Source: an uncultured Pelagibacteraceae bacterium
GTDB lineage: Bacteria > Pseudomonadota > Alphaproteobacteria > Pelagibacterales > Pelagibacteraceae
NCBI GenBank assembly: GCA_902621345.1
Contig: CACNLV010000001.1
Coordinates: 310,001 to 374,000 of the forward strand
Length of the DNA stretch: 64,000 nucleotides
Direction of reading: 5' to 3'
Shown here: in pieces, positions 35,548-43,938 of the stretch
Position numbering within the stretch: position 1 is the first letter of the stretch
How the letters are laid out: each line of letters starts with the position of its first letter
Made by a program: the position numbers and the translations under genes
The notes under the pieces: model-generated
What the model was told of the DNA's origin: nothing
Database searches by the model: none
The model's input: the letters and a program-made list of their open reading frames with translations, nothing else

Positions 35548-36747
35548 TTATTGTTTTTTGTATTTCGCTGCCTCTTCAGATCCGCCAGTAGCTGAACCTT
35601 TACTATATGAGTGAGCACCCATACCAGCTAATTGACCATCCTTGACAATTAAATACTGATTTCTAATTTCTTTGCCATCGAAGAAACATTCTAATATCTC
35701 TCTAACACCATCTGCATATCTTGATTGCGCAGTTAAAGATGTACCAGAAGTGTGAGGTGTCATACCGTGATTTGGCATACTTCTCCACACGTGATCATTT
35801 GGTGCAGGTTGAGGAAACCAAACATCACCAGCATACCCACTTAGTTGACCGCTTTTCAGAGCTTTTGCAATAGCATCTCGATTACAAATTTTTCCTCGAG
35901 CTGTATTGACAATATAAGCACCTTTTTTCATTTTGCTTATCATAGCATCATCAAACAAGTTTTCTGTTTCTGGGTGAAGCGGACAGTTGATTGTTACTAC
36001 GTCACAAACTTCAACCATTGATTCTACAGTTTCATGAAATGTTAAATTAAGTTCTTTTTCAACACTATCAGGTAGTCTATGTCTATCAAAATAATGCAAA
36101 TGCGTATCAAATGGCTTCATTTTTCTTAACGCATCTAATCCTATTCTTCCAGCTGCAACAGTACCAATATGCATACCTTCAACATCATAAGATCTTTGAA
36201 CAGCATCAGCAATATTCCAACCACCTTCATTTACGATTCTGTGTTGGTTGTGATAATCTCTAACCATAGAAACAATCATCATCACAATATGCTCAGCAAC
36301 TGATCTTGAGTTACAATAAGTTACCTCAACAACGTCAATTTTGTTGTCCATTGCTGCTTGTAAGTCAACATGATCTGATCCAATTCCAGCTGTTATAGCC
36401 ATCTTTAAATTTTTGGCCTTAGCTATTCTTTCTTTAGTTAAATAGTAAGGAAAAAAAGGTTGAGATATAACGATATCTGCATCAACTATATGTTTATCAG
36501 CTTCACACCCATCTCCATCTTTACTATTTGTAACAACAAATTCATGTCCGTTATTTTCTAAAAATTTTCTTAAACCAAGTTCACCAGAAACACATCCTAA
36601 TAATTGACCTGGTGTATAATCTCTTTCTTTAGGTGAAGGAAGTGTCATACCATCTGGATACTTATCTATTTTTGGAAGCTCTGATAAAGCATAGGATTTT
36701 GGCATCCCTCCTTTTGGATCGTCATACAATATGCATAATATTTTCAT
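35548..36747 (-). CDS. fdh: NAD-dependent formate dehydrogenase (metal-free D-2-hydroxyacid type)
   Basis: It oxidises formate to CO2 with NAD+ reduction, in the cytoplasm. The 399-residue chain beginning 'MKILCILYDDPKGGMPKSYALSELPKIDKYPDG' follows a GAGGAG ribosome site; the ORF-track start at 36807 adds 20 unlikely residues. It matches the Pseudomonas sp. 101-type enzyme from end to end: 'ITAGIGSDHVDLQAA', 'EVTYCNSRSVAEH' (substrate Asn), NAD motif 'GTVAAGRIG', 'VNTARGKICNRD' (Arg), 'MTPHTSGTSLTAQ' (His) and the tail 'GAHSYSKGSATGGSEEAAKYKKQ'. It would gain energy from formate released in C1 metabolism. A terminator hairpin follows. Confidence 0.95.
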   Translation of the reverse strand: MKILCILYDDPKGGMPKSYALSELPKIDKYPDGMTLPSPKERDYTPGQLLGCVSGELGLRKFLENNGHEFVVTNSKDGDGCEADKHIVDADIVISQPFFPYYLTKERIAKAKNLKMAITAGIGSDHVDLQAAMDNKIDVVEVTYCNSRSVAEHIVMMIVSMVRDYHNQHRIVNEGGWNIADAVQRSYDVEGMHIGTVAAGRIGLDALRKMKPFDTHLHYFDRHRLPDSVEKELNLTFHETVESMVEVCDVVTINCPLHPETENLFDDAMISKMKKGAYIVNTARGKICNRDAIAKALKSGQLSGYAGDVWFPQPAPNDHVWRSMPNHGMTPHTSGTSLTAQSRYADGVREILECFFDGKEIRNQYLIVKDGQLAGMGAHSYSKGSATGGSEEAAKYKKQ

Positions 36748-36816
36748 TAAATCTCCTCTGTAATTAAAAATTAAATTGCCACATCTAACCCTATTTTTAA
36801 AGATCAAGCAAATAAA

Positions 36817-37281
36817 TTATTTTTTACTTGGGTATATTTTTTTTAAAATAAAACGATTGATTACTATTGCAAAAACGATAATTATCACTGAGCCAGTTAT
36901 TACTGGGCTTAAAAGATAATCAAGTGAGACACTACCAATTATTACAATAATTGGGTTTCCCCCCGCCGGTGGATGGGTAACATTAAACAATATCATTAAG
37001 CCTACCCCTAAACCTACAGCTAAAGGGATTGTTAAAAATATTGGAAGCGGGATTAGATATAAAAAAAATAATCCTACCAAAGTAGTTGTGACGTGTCCAA
37101 AAAATACATTTTTGGGTTGAGCGAATGGACTTTCAGGATATCCATATAACAAAACCATTGATGATCCAAAAGAGGCTAGTAAAAAAATACCTAATTCAGT
37201 CTTGTAAGTGAGTCCGGTTAGTATTCCGATTGTAATTATCGAAAATAAACCAGCTAAGAAAGATTGCTTGATATTACCCAT
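36817..37281 (-). CDS. HPP family membrane protein
   Basis: This 154-residue protein has four transmembrane helices and the family signature 'VTHPPAGGNPIIVIIGSVSLDYL' in the third part, plus 'GSSMVLLYGYPESPFAQPKNVFFGHV'. HPP proteins are of uncertain function; a cyanobacterial/plant member transports nitrite. It lies between the NifU-like gene and formate dehydrogenase on the same strand, 69 bases upstream of the latter. Transport of a small anion, possibly formate or nitrite, is conceivable but unproven. Confidence 0.85.
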   Translation of the reverse strand: MGNIKQSFLAGLFSIITIGILTGLTYKTELGIFLLASFGSSMVLLYGYPESPFAQPKNVFFGHVTTTLVGLFFLYLIPLPIFLTIPLAVGLGVGLMILFNVTHPPAGGNPIIVIIGSVSLDYLLSPVITGSVIIIVFAIVINRFILKKIYPSKK

Positions 37282-37286
37282 AAGAA

Positions 37287-37685
37287 TTAGTTTGATACTA
37301 TTTTTTTAAGCGCTTTGAAAGGTAATAATATACAATCTTTTCGGGCAAGGTTCTCTTCTATAAATAAATTTGAAAACAATTTTAGATTATCATTAAATTT
37401 TTTTTTATCTTTATAAAAGAATAATTTTGCATCATCACATAACTTAACAATTTTATCTTTTTTGCTATTTATAGAGATCTTTGAAAGTAGACTTGCAGAT
37501 GCTTGACAATATATACAAGAGGCTGTTTGATAACCAAAATTAATTATCTTATCTTCTTTTATTATCAATTTTATTTGAATTTCATCTCCACATGTAGAAT
37601 TTTTTAACTTTGAATAGTGAGTATGATTTTTAATATCCTTATTATTTTTTGAATTAGCTGCGATATTTATTATTTCCAAATCCAT
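37287..37685 (-). CDS. NifU/SufU-like iron-sulfur scaffold protein
   Basis: This small protein of 132 residues has the IscU-fold cysteines: 'NSTCGDEIQIKLI' (CGD), 'QTASCIYCQASASLLSKI' and 'ARKDCILLPFKALKKIV' at the end. The three ligand-type cysteines and the aspartate are in SufU-like positions. An additional cysteine two residues after the second gives CxxC. It could assemble or transfer Fe-S clusters or sulfur. No suf or isc genes are adjacent here, so it may be a specialised or accessory scaffold. It is 5 bases upstream of the HPP gene. Confidence 0.8.
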   Translation of the reverse strand: MDLEIINIAANSKNNKDIKNHTHYSKLKNSTCGDEIQIKLIIKEDKIINFGYQTASCIYCQASASLLSKISINSKKDKIVKLCDDAKLFFYKDKKKFNDNLKLFSNLFIEENLARKDCILLPFKALKKIVSN

Positions 37686-37821
37686 ATTTTTTTTATTTAA
37701 TAAAGTATAAACCTTACCATTTACCTTTTAAATATTAAAAAGTGTCAAAAAAGGAAAATTTTTTTTTCCACAATATTTATTTTTGTTGTAGTTAAAACTA
37801 AATAGAATTAAATACGTATAA

Positions 37822-38727
37822 ATGTTAGAACTTAAAAATGAAAAAATAGCAGTTCCAATTGTATTATTTGCAGGTCTTATCTGGTCATTTGGTCCTCTAG
37901 TAGTAAGATATATGGATAATCCTAATCTAGTGCCTTGGCAGTATATCTTTGGAAGGGGTTTAACGATTTTTATTCTTTTAAATCTTTATTTATATTTTGA
38001 GGAAGGTCTAAATTTTTATAAAAATTATAAAAAAGTAGGTAAATCAGGAATAATTGGTGGTTGTGGGTTAGGTGTGGCTATGATTTCATTTATTTACTCA
38101 ATAACGAATACTAGTGCAGCAATCACCTTATTATGTTTAGCTGCAATGCCTTTTTTTACTGCTTTACTTGCATTTCTTTTTTTAAAGGAAAAAATTAGCC
38201 TAAATGTATGGATTTCAATATTTATTGCGACAATAGGAATTGTAATCATGGCTATTGGAAATAATGAAAAAAATTCGATTGTAGGATTTATTTTCGGTAT
38301 TACCTCTTCTATTGGTTTTTCAATATTTTCTGTGTCTTTGAGATGGAGAAAAGAAACTCCTAAGTTTACAACAGTAGCTATTGCTGGTTTGTTTTGTTTT
38401 GTTTTAGCTGCTTCAGTAATATTATTCAAAAACCAACCATTTTTTTCGACAAGTTATAACTCTTCATTGTTCTCGCTACATGGAACTTTGGTGTGTATGG
38501 GTATGATTTTATATGCAATTGGATCAAAAGCAATTCCTGCAGCAGAATTAACTTTACTATCATTGACTGAAGTAATAGGTGGAATTTTTTGGGTTTGGCT
38601 ACCATTATTTGGCATAAATGAAATTCCAACAACAAACACAATAGTCGGTGGATTTTTTCTTTTTATCTCACTTTTTTATTATAGTTTAATAATGAGATGG
38701 AATAAGAGGCACATCGCATTAAATTAA
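37822..38727 (+). CDS. DMT superfamily permease (EamA)
   Basis: This 301-residue protein has ten predicted helices in two EamA repeats: 'IVLFAGLIWSFGPLVVRYMDNPNLVPWQYIFGRGLTIFILL' at the start, 'TSAAITLLCLAAMPFFTALLAFLFLKEKIS' closing repeat one, and 'AAELTLLSLTEVIGGIFWVWLPLFGINEIPT' in repeat two. It is directly upstream of the amidinotransferase gene (45-base gap, same strand), so export or import of a guanidino compound or amino acid is a reasonable guess. Substrate unknown. Confidence 0.88.
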   Translation: MLELKNEKIAVPIVLFAGLIWSFGPLVVRYMDNPNLVPWQYIFGRGLTIFILLNLYLYFEEGLNFYKNYKKVGKSGIIGGCGLGVAMISFIYSITNTSAAITLLCLAAMPFFTALLAFLFLKEKISLNVWISIFIATIGIVIMAIGNNEKNSIVGFIFGITSSIGFSIFSVSLRWRKETPKFTTVAIAGLFCFVLAASVILFKNQPFFSTSYNSSLFSLHGTLVCMGMILYAIGSKAIPAAELTLLSLTEVIGGIFWVWLPLFGINEIPTTNTIVGGFFLFISLFYYSLIMRWNKRHIALN

Positions 38728-38772
38728 AATTTCATTGAAAAAAAAAAATTATATCACTAGTTATCAGATGAA

Positions 38773-39888
38773 ATGGTTAAAAAAAATACAATAGTAAATA
38801 GTTGGAACGAATGGGATCCACTAAAACATGTAATAGTGGGTAGGGCAGATGGTACTTGTATACCTGCACCCGAACCCGCTTTGGACGCAAAAGTTCCAGA
38901 GGACTCGGACATGAGAGGAAAATTTGGCCCAAGAATGCAAGATACTGTGGATAAAGCAAACGAACTATTAAATAATTTTTCAAATGTTTTAGAAAAAAGG
39001 GGCATCAAAGTAGATAGACCAGAACCAATTAATTTTAATCAAAAAATTTCTACACCGGATTGGAAAGCAGAAACAATGTTTGGTTGTATGCCTCCAAGAG
39101 ATGTCCTACTTACAGTAGGAAATGAAATCTTAGAAGCAACAATGAGCTATAGATGTAGATGGTTTGAGTATTTATGTTATCGACCTCTTTTAAAAAGATA
39201 TTATGAGGAAGATTCAAATATGAGACATGAGTCTGCCCCAAAGCCAAGATTGACTGATGCCGATTATAGAAAAGATTATTTGTCAGAGAAAATTGGCATA
39301 CAAAAAAGACTTCAATGGACTCAAGAAAAGTTTTTTGTAACTACTGAGGAGGAACCTTTATTTGATGCTGCAGATGTTTTAAGATTTGGAAAAGATTTAA
39401 TAGTTCAACATGGATTTACCACAAATTTAAAAGGCATAGATTGGTTAAAGAGACATTATAAAGACCATAGAGTCCATGCAGTAAACTTTCCAGGGGATCC
39501 ATATCCAATACATATAGATGCTACTTTTACTCCGATTAAAGAAGGATTAATAATCAATAACCCTCAAAGAAGATTACCAAAAGATCAAAGAAAAATTTTC
39601 GAGAAAAATGGATGGGAAATAATTGATGCTGCTCAACCGGCACATAATGAACCACCACCTCTTTGTTATTCCTCAGTTTGGCTCTCAATGAATGTACTAG
39701 TTTTAGATCCAAAAACAGTTTGTGTAGAAAAAAGTGAAAAATATCAAGCGGAACAACTTGATAAATTAGGGATGGAAGTTATTCCAATTGATTTAAGAGA
39801 TGCGTATGCGTTCGGAGGCGGACTTCATTGTAGTACAGCAGATGTATTTAGAGAAGGAGATTTAAAAGATTATTTTCCAAAACAATAA
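38773..39888 (+). CDS. Glycine amidinotransferase-like enzyme
   Basis: This 371-residue member of the arginine:glycine amidinotransferase family transfers the amidino group from arginine to an amine such as glycine, giving ornithine and a guanidino compound. The catalytic triad pattern is present: Asp198 in 'FDAADVLRFG', His247 in 'HIDATF' and Cys353 in 'GGGLHCSTADV'. The Asp-His spacing of 49 equals that in human GATM as I recall it. 'YSSVWLSMNVLVLDPK' is also family-like. The acceptor amine may be glycine, GABA or another amine. No creatine methyltransferase gene is visible nearby. A strong Shine-Dalgarno is not seen. Confidence 0.87.
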   Translation: MVKKNTIVNSWNEWDPLKHVIVGRADGTCIPAPEPALDAKVPEDSDMRGKFGPRMQDTVDKANELLNNFSNVLEKRGIKVDRPEPINFNQKISTPDWKAETMFGCMPPRDVLLTVGNEILEATMSYRCRWFEYLCYRPLLKRYYEEDSNMRHESAPKPRLTDADYRKDYLSEKIGIQKRLQWTQEKFFVTTEEEPLFDAADVLRFGKDLIVQHGFTTNLKGIDWLKRHYKDHRVHAVNFPGDPYPIHIDATFTPIKEGLIINNPQRRLPKDQRKIFEKNGWEIIDAAQPAHNEPPPLCYSSVWLSMNVLVLDPKTVCVEKSEKYQAEQLDKLGMEVIPIDLRDAYAFGGGLHCSTADVFREGDLKDYFPKQ

Positions 39889-39904
39889 AGCGATCGATCT
39901 TTTC

Positions 39905-40639
39905 TTAGTTTTTTTTCGATTTTTCGATATTAAATTTTTCTAACTGGCTATAAGAACTTTCTGAATTATTATCTATATTGTCAAATTTAGCACGTCTTTC
40001 CATCTCTTTTTGTATTAATCTTTGCTCTCTTTTCATTTCCTCCTGTTCCTTTATTTTTTGGTCTCTATCAAATTTATCTTCCCACTCTCTAATTTTTATA
40101 TATTCAACTTCTTTCTCCTTATCTCGCTCTTCTTTTAATCTTTTAGCCTCTCTAGTTTTACGTCTTTGTTCTCTAAGATCTCTTTGATGTAGCTCATCTT
40201 CTCTTACTTTTAAGTCAATATCTTTTCTATTTTGTTCTTCTTCTCTTATTTTCAATTGTTTTTCTTTTTCTCTTAACTCTTTTGCTACCAGAACTAATTC
40301 CTCATCTTTTCTTACCAATCTTTCACTCTCAATTTTTTGTTTTTCATCTTTTAACTTTATTTCTTTTTCCTTCAATCTTATTTCATCTTCAATTATTTTT
40401 AATTTATTATTTTCTTTAATTAATTTGTCTTCCCAAATTTTTAATTCTCTTTTTTCTTTAAAGAAAGAATTTCTTTCTTCAAGTTTTTGTAATTTTATTG
40501 CCCTAATTTTATTTTGTTCTTTATTTTTTTTATAATTTGATATTGCAGAGGTAATAGATTTTGTAGTAAAGGAAGCAAGCTTTGAAAGTCCATGCTTTTC
40601 TTTACTTGTTCTAGTTCGAATTTTTTTTTTTGTTTTCAT
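39905..40639 (-). CDS. Highly charged coiled-coil or single-helix protein, unknown function
   Basis: This is a 244-residue protein with no signal peptide or membrane segment. The N-terminus is strongly basic ('MKTKKKIRTRTSKEK'). From about residue 45 to 215 the sequence is almost entirely K/E/R/D/L/Q, for example 'KEKEIKLKDEKQKIESERL' and 'LREKEKQLKIREEEQNRKD', which predicts a long continuous helix. Two WEDK motifs ('KIWEDKL' and 'REWEDKF') flank the helix. Its gene is convergent with the amidinotransferase. It could be a cytoskeletal, nucleoid or scaffold element; nothing in the sequence identifies a family. Confidence 0.72.
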   Translation of the reverse strand: MKTKKKIRTRTSKEKHGLSKLASFTTKSITSAISNYKKNKEQNKIRAIKLQKLEERNSFFKEKRELKIWEDKLIKENNKLKIIEDEIRLKEKEIKLKDEKQKIESERLVRKDEELVLVAKELREKEKQLKIREEEQNRKDIDLKVREDELHQRDLREQRRKTREAKRLKEERDKEKEVEYIKIREWEDKFDRDQKIKEQEEMKREQRLIQKEMERRAKFDNIDNNSESSYSQLEKFNIEKSKKN

Positions 40640-40742
40640 TTATAAAAACATTATTTCACTAGAGAAATAATTATTATTCAATAGAAAATTTTTAAAATAT
40701 TATTTAAATTAAGCTTTTAAAGCTACAACCTGAAAGGGATAA

Positions 40743-42098
40743 TTAATTGACCTGATTGTCTGTTTTGAGCTGTTCATCCTCTTTTTTATATTTTACACCT
40801 TTTCTCTCAAGTATTTCCTTAACCTTATCAGAATAAGGCTCTTCAATGTGTTCTGTTGATGGATTTAGCTCAATACCAGCTGGAGTAATTGTTTGGGGCA
40901 TTGCTACAAACTGAGAATCGGGATTTTCAACAGTTTTTCTTACTTTCATTCTGTACATACCAAAAAGACCAATTACAGAGTGAAAAAAAAATAAAAATAC
41001 AAAAAATCCATTTGGACCAACCAAATCCATGAATATTGAACATAAAAATGGACCACTCATCGCACCCAAACCAAATACAAACTGGAGACCCGCACCAGCA
41101 GCTACAAATTTTTCTTTTGGAATGAAATCATTAGTGTGTGCTAAGATTAAAGAAAACATCGGCAAACTACAAAATGAAAAAAGAACCAAAAAAATATAGA
41201 ACCAGGTTTTACTTGTTGCTAGTCCGCCTGGTAAATACATCTGTCTAGTAACTAAAATTGTTATAATTGCAAAAGTTGCCGCTCCAAAACTAGCAAAAAC
41301 TATTACTTTTCTTCGATCATACATATCTGATATTTTTCCTACTGGAAATTGAGAAATAGCCCCAGATATAGCCAACAGAAAAGTTACAATTGAAATTTCT
41401 AATATCGTAAAATTCATAGAAGTTGCGTACACAGCTAATAGAGTAAAAAGTGCAGCTTGTATTGTTCCATAAAAAAAGGAACTCACCATTCCAAAAGGGG
41501 ACGATTCATACAGATCTTTGAGTGTCATAACTTTAATTCTTTTAAATGTTGGTGGTTTTTTTTTAGTCAGCAAAATAGGAATTAATGCAATTGATGTAAT
41601 TACAGAAACTAGAATGAAGGGTTCAAAATTTAGAGGACTACTAAAGTTTAGTAAAAACATCCCGATTCCCATTGTCCCATACAATATGACCATGTAGATT
41701 GACAAAACACTTCCTCTATTTTTATTACTTGATCTATCGTTGAGCCAGCTTTCAGCAACAGTGTAGATACAAACCATACTTATCCCAGTAAGAACTCTTA
41801 AAAAAAACCACACCAAAGGACTGACAATTATCGAGTGCATTAAAATGACCAAAGATGATAATGATGCGAATGCTGCAAAAACTCTTATATGCCCGACTCT
41901 TGATATAATATTGGGAATAGTTGCTGCACCTATAAAATATCCAACAAAATACCCCGACATCATGAAACCAGTTGAGGTCAAACTAAATTCCTCTTGAACT
42001 GCTCTTACTCCTAAGAGAGAACCCTGAAATCCGTAGGCCATCATAATACATCCCATACCTAAAAATAGTGCCCAAGAATTTTTTAAAACTTTGTTCAT
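40743..42098 (-). CDS. Major facilitator superfamily transporter
   Basis: This is a 451-residue, 12-helix MFS permease (YcaD-like). 'YGFQGSLLGVRAVQEEFSLTSTGFMMSGYFVGYFIGAATIPNIISRVGHIRVF' covers helices 1-2 with the cytoplasmic loop. 'VAESWLNDRSSNKNRGSVLSIYMV' and 'GKISDMYDRRKVIVFASFG' (motif A-like, second half) confirm the family. An unusually long hydrophilic C-terminal tail of about 65 residues follows the last helix. The substrate is unknown. It is a single gene between the coiled-coil gene and an EamA gene on the same strand. Confidence 0.87.
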   Translation of the reverse strand: MNKVLKNSWALFLGMGCIMMAYGFQGSLLGVRAVQEEFSLTSTGFMMSGYFVGYFIGAATIPNIISRVGHIRVFAAFASLSSLVILMHSIIVSPLVWFFLRVLTGISMVCIYTVAESWLNDRSSNKNRGSVLSIYMVILYGTMGIGMFLLNFSSPLNFEPFILVSVITSIALIPILLTKKKPPTFKRIKVMTLKDLYESSPFGMVSSFFYGTIQAALFTLLAVYATSMNFTILEISIVTFLLAISGAISQFPVGKISDMYDRRKVIVFASFGAATFAIITILVTRQMYLPGGLATSKTWFYIFLVLFSFCSLPMFSLILAHTNDFIPKEKFVAAGAGLQFVFGLGAMSGPFLCSIFMDLVGPNGFFVFLFFFHSVIGLFGMYRMKVRKTVENPDSQFVAMPQTITPAGIELNPSTEHIEEPYSDKVKEILERKGVKYKKEDEQLKTDNQVN

Positions 42099-42154
42099 AA
42101 GAAGCTGTAACTATTCGCGATGTATTATTAAATCAAGTCTTATTTGTGACAAGT

Positions 42155-43015
42155 TTAATTTTTTCTTAATTTTAAAAATGAATGTATTGCAATGGTAGTA
42201 ATTATAATTATACCACCTTGTAGTGTTTCTATACTAGGCTGTTCCCTTATAATAGCCCAAACCCAAATAGGGCCAATAATAGTCTCCAGTAGAAAAAAAA
42301 GATTAACTTCAGCTGCAGGTATAAATCTTGGGGCTATAGTCACTAGTACAAATGGTATTGCAACACACAAAATACACATCAGGGGAACAATAAATAAATC
42401 CTTATCTATAAGTGTAAAACTTTCAATAAAAAACAAGGCAAAAGAAGCAACAAATAATTTACCTACTACAGCTGCAGGTACTAAGTTTTTGGTTTTAGCT
42501 GACCTAATAGTTATGGCGCCTACAGCCAAACCAAGAGCAGTTACAAAACCTAAAATATCTCCATAAAAATTTCCAATCTTCAGAGAGTCGAAAAAAATAT
42601 AAACTATTGCAATAAAAGTAATTATTATTGAAACTAATGTTTTGCGATCAGGCGGCTCTTTTAAAAAAATAGCACCAAGAATTGCAGATAACATTGGTGC
42701 AGTAGCGATCATAACAAGAGTGTTTGCAACATTTGTATTTTGAATTGAAACAACGAAAGTAATATTTGTTATACTAAAAGTTACGATATAAATTATTCCG
42801 TGAAAACCAGAGTTAAAAAGAATCTTAAAAAAATTTAATTTGTAAATTAACAACATAACAAAAAAAACGGTAAAAAAAGGTATGATACCTCGATAAAAAA
42901 CTAGGCCCCAAGTATCAAGATTTGAAAGTCTTATAAATAATGAATCTGGTGTAATAAACATTACAGCTATAAAAGCAAGCAAAGAGCCTTTTTGCTGGTC
43001 AGTTAAATTTTTCAC
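42155..43015 (-). CDS. DMT superfamily permease (EamA)
   Basis: This 286-residue protein has ten predicted helices: 'SLLAFIAVMFITPDSLFIRLSNLDTWGLVFYRGIIPFFTVFFVML' at the start, 'IQNTNVANTLVMIATAPMLSAILGAIFLKEPPD' closing the first repeat and 'FIPAAEVNLFFLLETIIGPIWVWAIIREQPS' in the second. Its start overlaps the gshB stop by 4 bases, so it is in an operon with glutathione synthesis genes. Transport of a glutathione-related or other amino acid compound is possible, but not shown. Confidence 0.88.
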   Translation of the reverse strand: MKNLTDQQKGSLLAFIAVMFITPDSLFIRLSNLDTWGLVFYRGIIPFFTVFFVMLLIYKLNFFKILFNSGFHGIIYIVTFSITNITFVVSIQNTNVANTLVMIATAPMLSAILGAIFLKEPPDRKTLVSIIITFIAIVYIFFDSLKIGNFYGDILGFVTALGLAVGAITIRSAKTKNLVPAAVVGKLFVASFALFFIESFTLIDKDLFIVPLMCILCVAIPFVLVTIAPRFIPAAEVNLFFLLETIIGPIWVWAIIREQPSIETLQGGIIIITTIAIHSFLKLRKN

Positions 43016-43938
43016 GCTTTAAGCTCTTCCCAAAAAGTTTTAGCAAGATTAATTTTTGAAAGATCATAATAAGTTTTTAACCCAGTTGGAGAGGTAATAT
43101 TGATATCTCCGTTAAGCTTTTGATCAATAAAGTCGATACCAGCAAAAAAAATATTTTTTTTTTTTAAATCTTTTCCAACAATATTTGATATTTTCTTCTC
43201 ATTTCTTGTTAAATTTATATTCACTGGCTTAGCGCCTTTACTCATATTACTTAAAAAAGAGCCTTTTTTAGGAACCCTAGATATAGCTCCACATACCTTG
43301 CCGTTAATTATAAATACTCTTTTATCACCATTTTTAATCTTAGGTAAAAATTTTTGGCACATGACATACCTGTGTTTTTTTATAAATTTACTTATAAATT
43401 TAGATCTAAAAACTTTGATAAGATGAATATCGTTGCCACCAAAATTATGGATTGGTTTTATAACAATTTCCTTATTTTTATTTAAAAAACTTTTAATTTC
43501 ATGAATATCCTGAGTAAATATTGTTTTTGGCATGAACTTTTGAAAATTAGTAGAATAAAGTTTTTCAGAAATATTTCTAATTGAGGTTGGATCATTAATA
43601 ATTTTAACATTATTCTTAATTTTATCTAAAATGAAAGTTGATGAAATGTATTCTAGGTTGAAAGGAGGATCTTGCCTGATTAATACAAACCTACAATTAG
43701 AAAGATCCAATTTTTTGCTTTTTAAGATTTTAAAAAAACTTTTTTTTTTGTATTCAAATTTAATAAAAAAACCATTTGCCAAAACTTTTGAGTTTATTAT
43801 CGATAAATTTTTTGGCTCATAATAGAAAATTTCATAGTTTTTTCTTTGTATCTCACTTGCTAAAAATATAGTTGTATCTGTTAGAGGGTTGAGATTTTTT
43901 GGATGGTTTCCCTGAATAGCAACTATTTTATTTGTCAT
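43012..43938 (-). CDS. gshB: Glutathione synthetase
   Basis: This ATP-grasp ligase adds glycine to gamma-glutamylcysteine to give glutathione. The 308-residue form from ATG 43938 starts 'MTNKIVAIQGNHPKNLNPLTD'; the ORF track begins three codons earlier. Motifs are 'VLIRQDPPFNLEYI', 'IVIKPIHNFGGNDIHLI' (ATP loop), 'GDKRVFIINGKVCGAISR' and the C-terminal metal/ATP site 'FFAGIDFIDQKLNGDINITSPTGL'. Length is normal. It overlaps the gshA end by 11 bases, so the two steps of glutathione synthesis are coupled. Confidence 0.94.
   Translation of the reverse strand: MTNKIVAIQGNHPKNLNPLTDTTIFLASEIQRKNYEIFYYEPKNLSIINSKVLANGFFIKFEYKKKSFFKILKSKKLDLSNCRFVLIRQDPPFNLEYISSTFILDKIKNNVKIINDPTSIRNISEKLYSTNFQKFMPKTIFTQDIHEIKSFLNKNKEIVIKPIHNFGGNDIHLIKVFRSKFISKFIKKHRYVMCQKFLPKIKNGDKRVFIINGKVCGAISRVPKKGSFLSNMSKGAKPVNINLTRNEKKISNIVGKDLKKKNIFFAGIDFIDQKLNGDINITSPTGLKTYYDLSKINLAKTFWEELKA

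Noticed and set aside
38426-38641. Overlapping minus-strand ORFs inside the EamA gene at 37822-38727
   Set aside because: Shadows in other frames; the plus-strand EamA permease explains the region.
39905-40639. TolA-like envelope protein
   Set aside because: The long charged helix is superficially similar, but there is no membrane anchor and no TolA C-terminal domain.
40650-40671. ATTATTTC/GAAATAAT hairpin as a terminator
   Set aside because: Pure A/T stem in AT-rich DNA upstream of the coiled-coil gene; likely chance and not in a position to end a known transcript.
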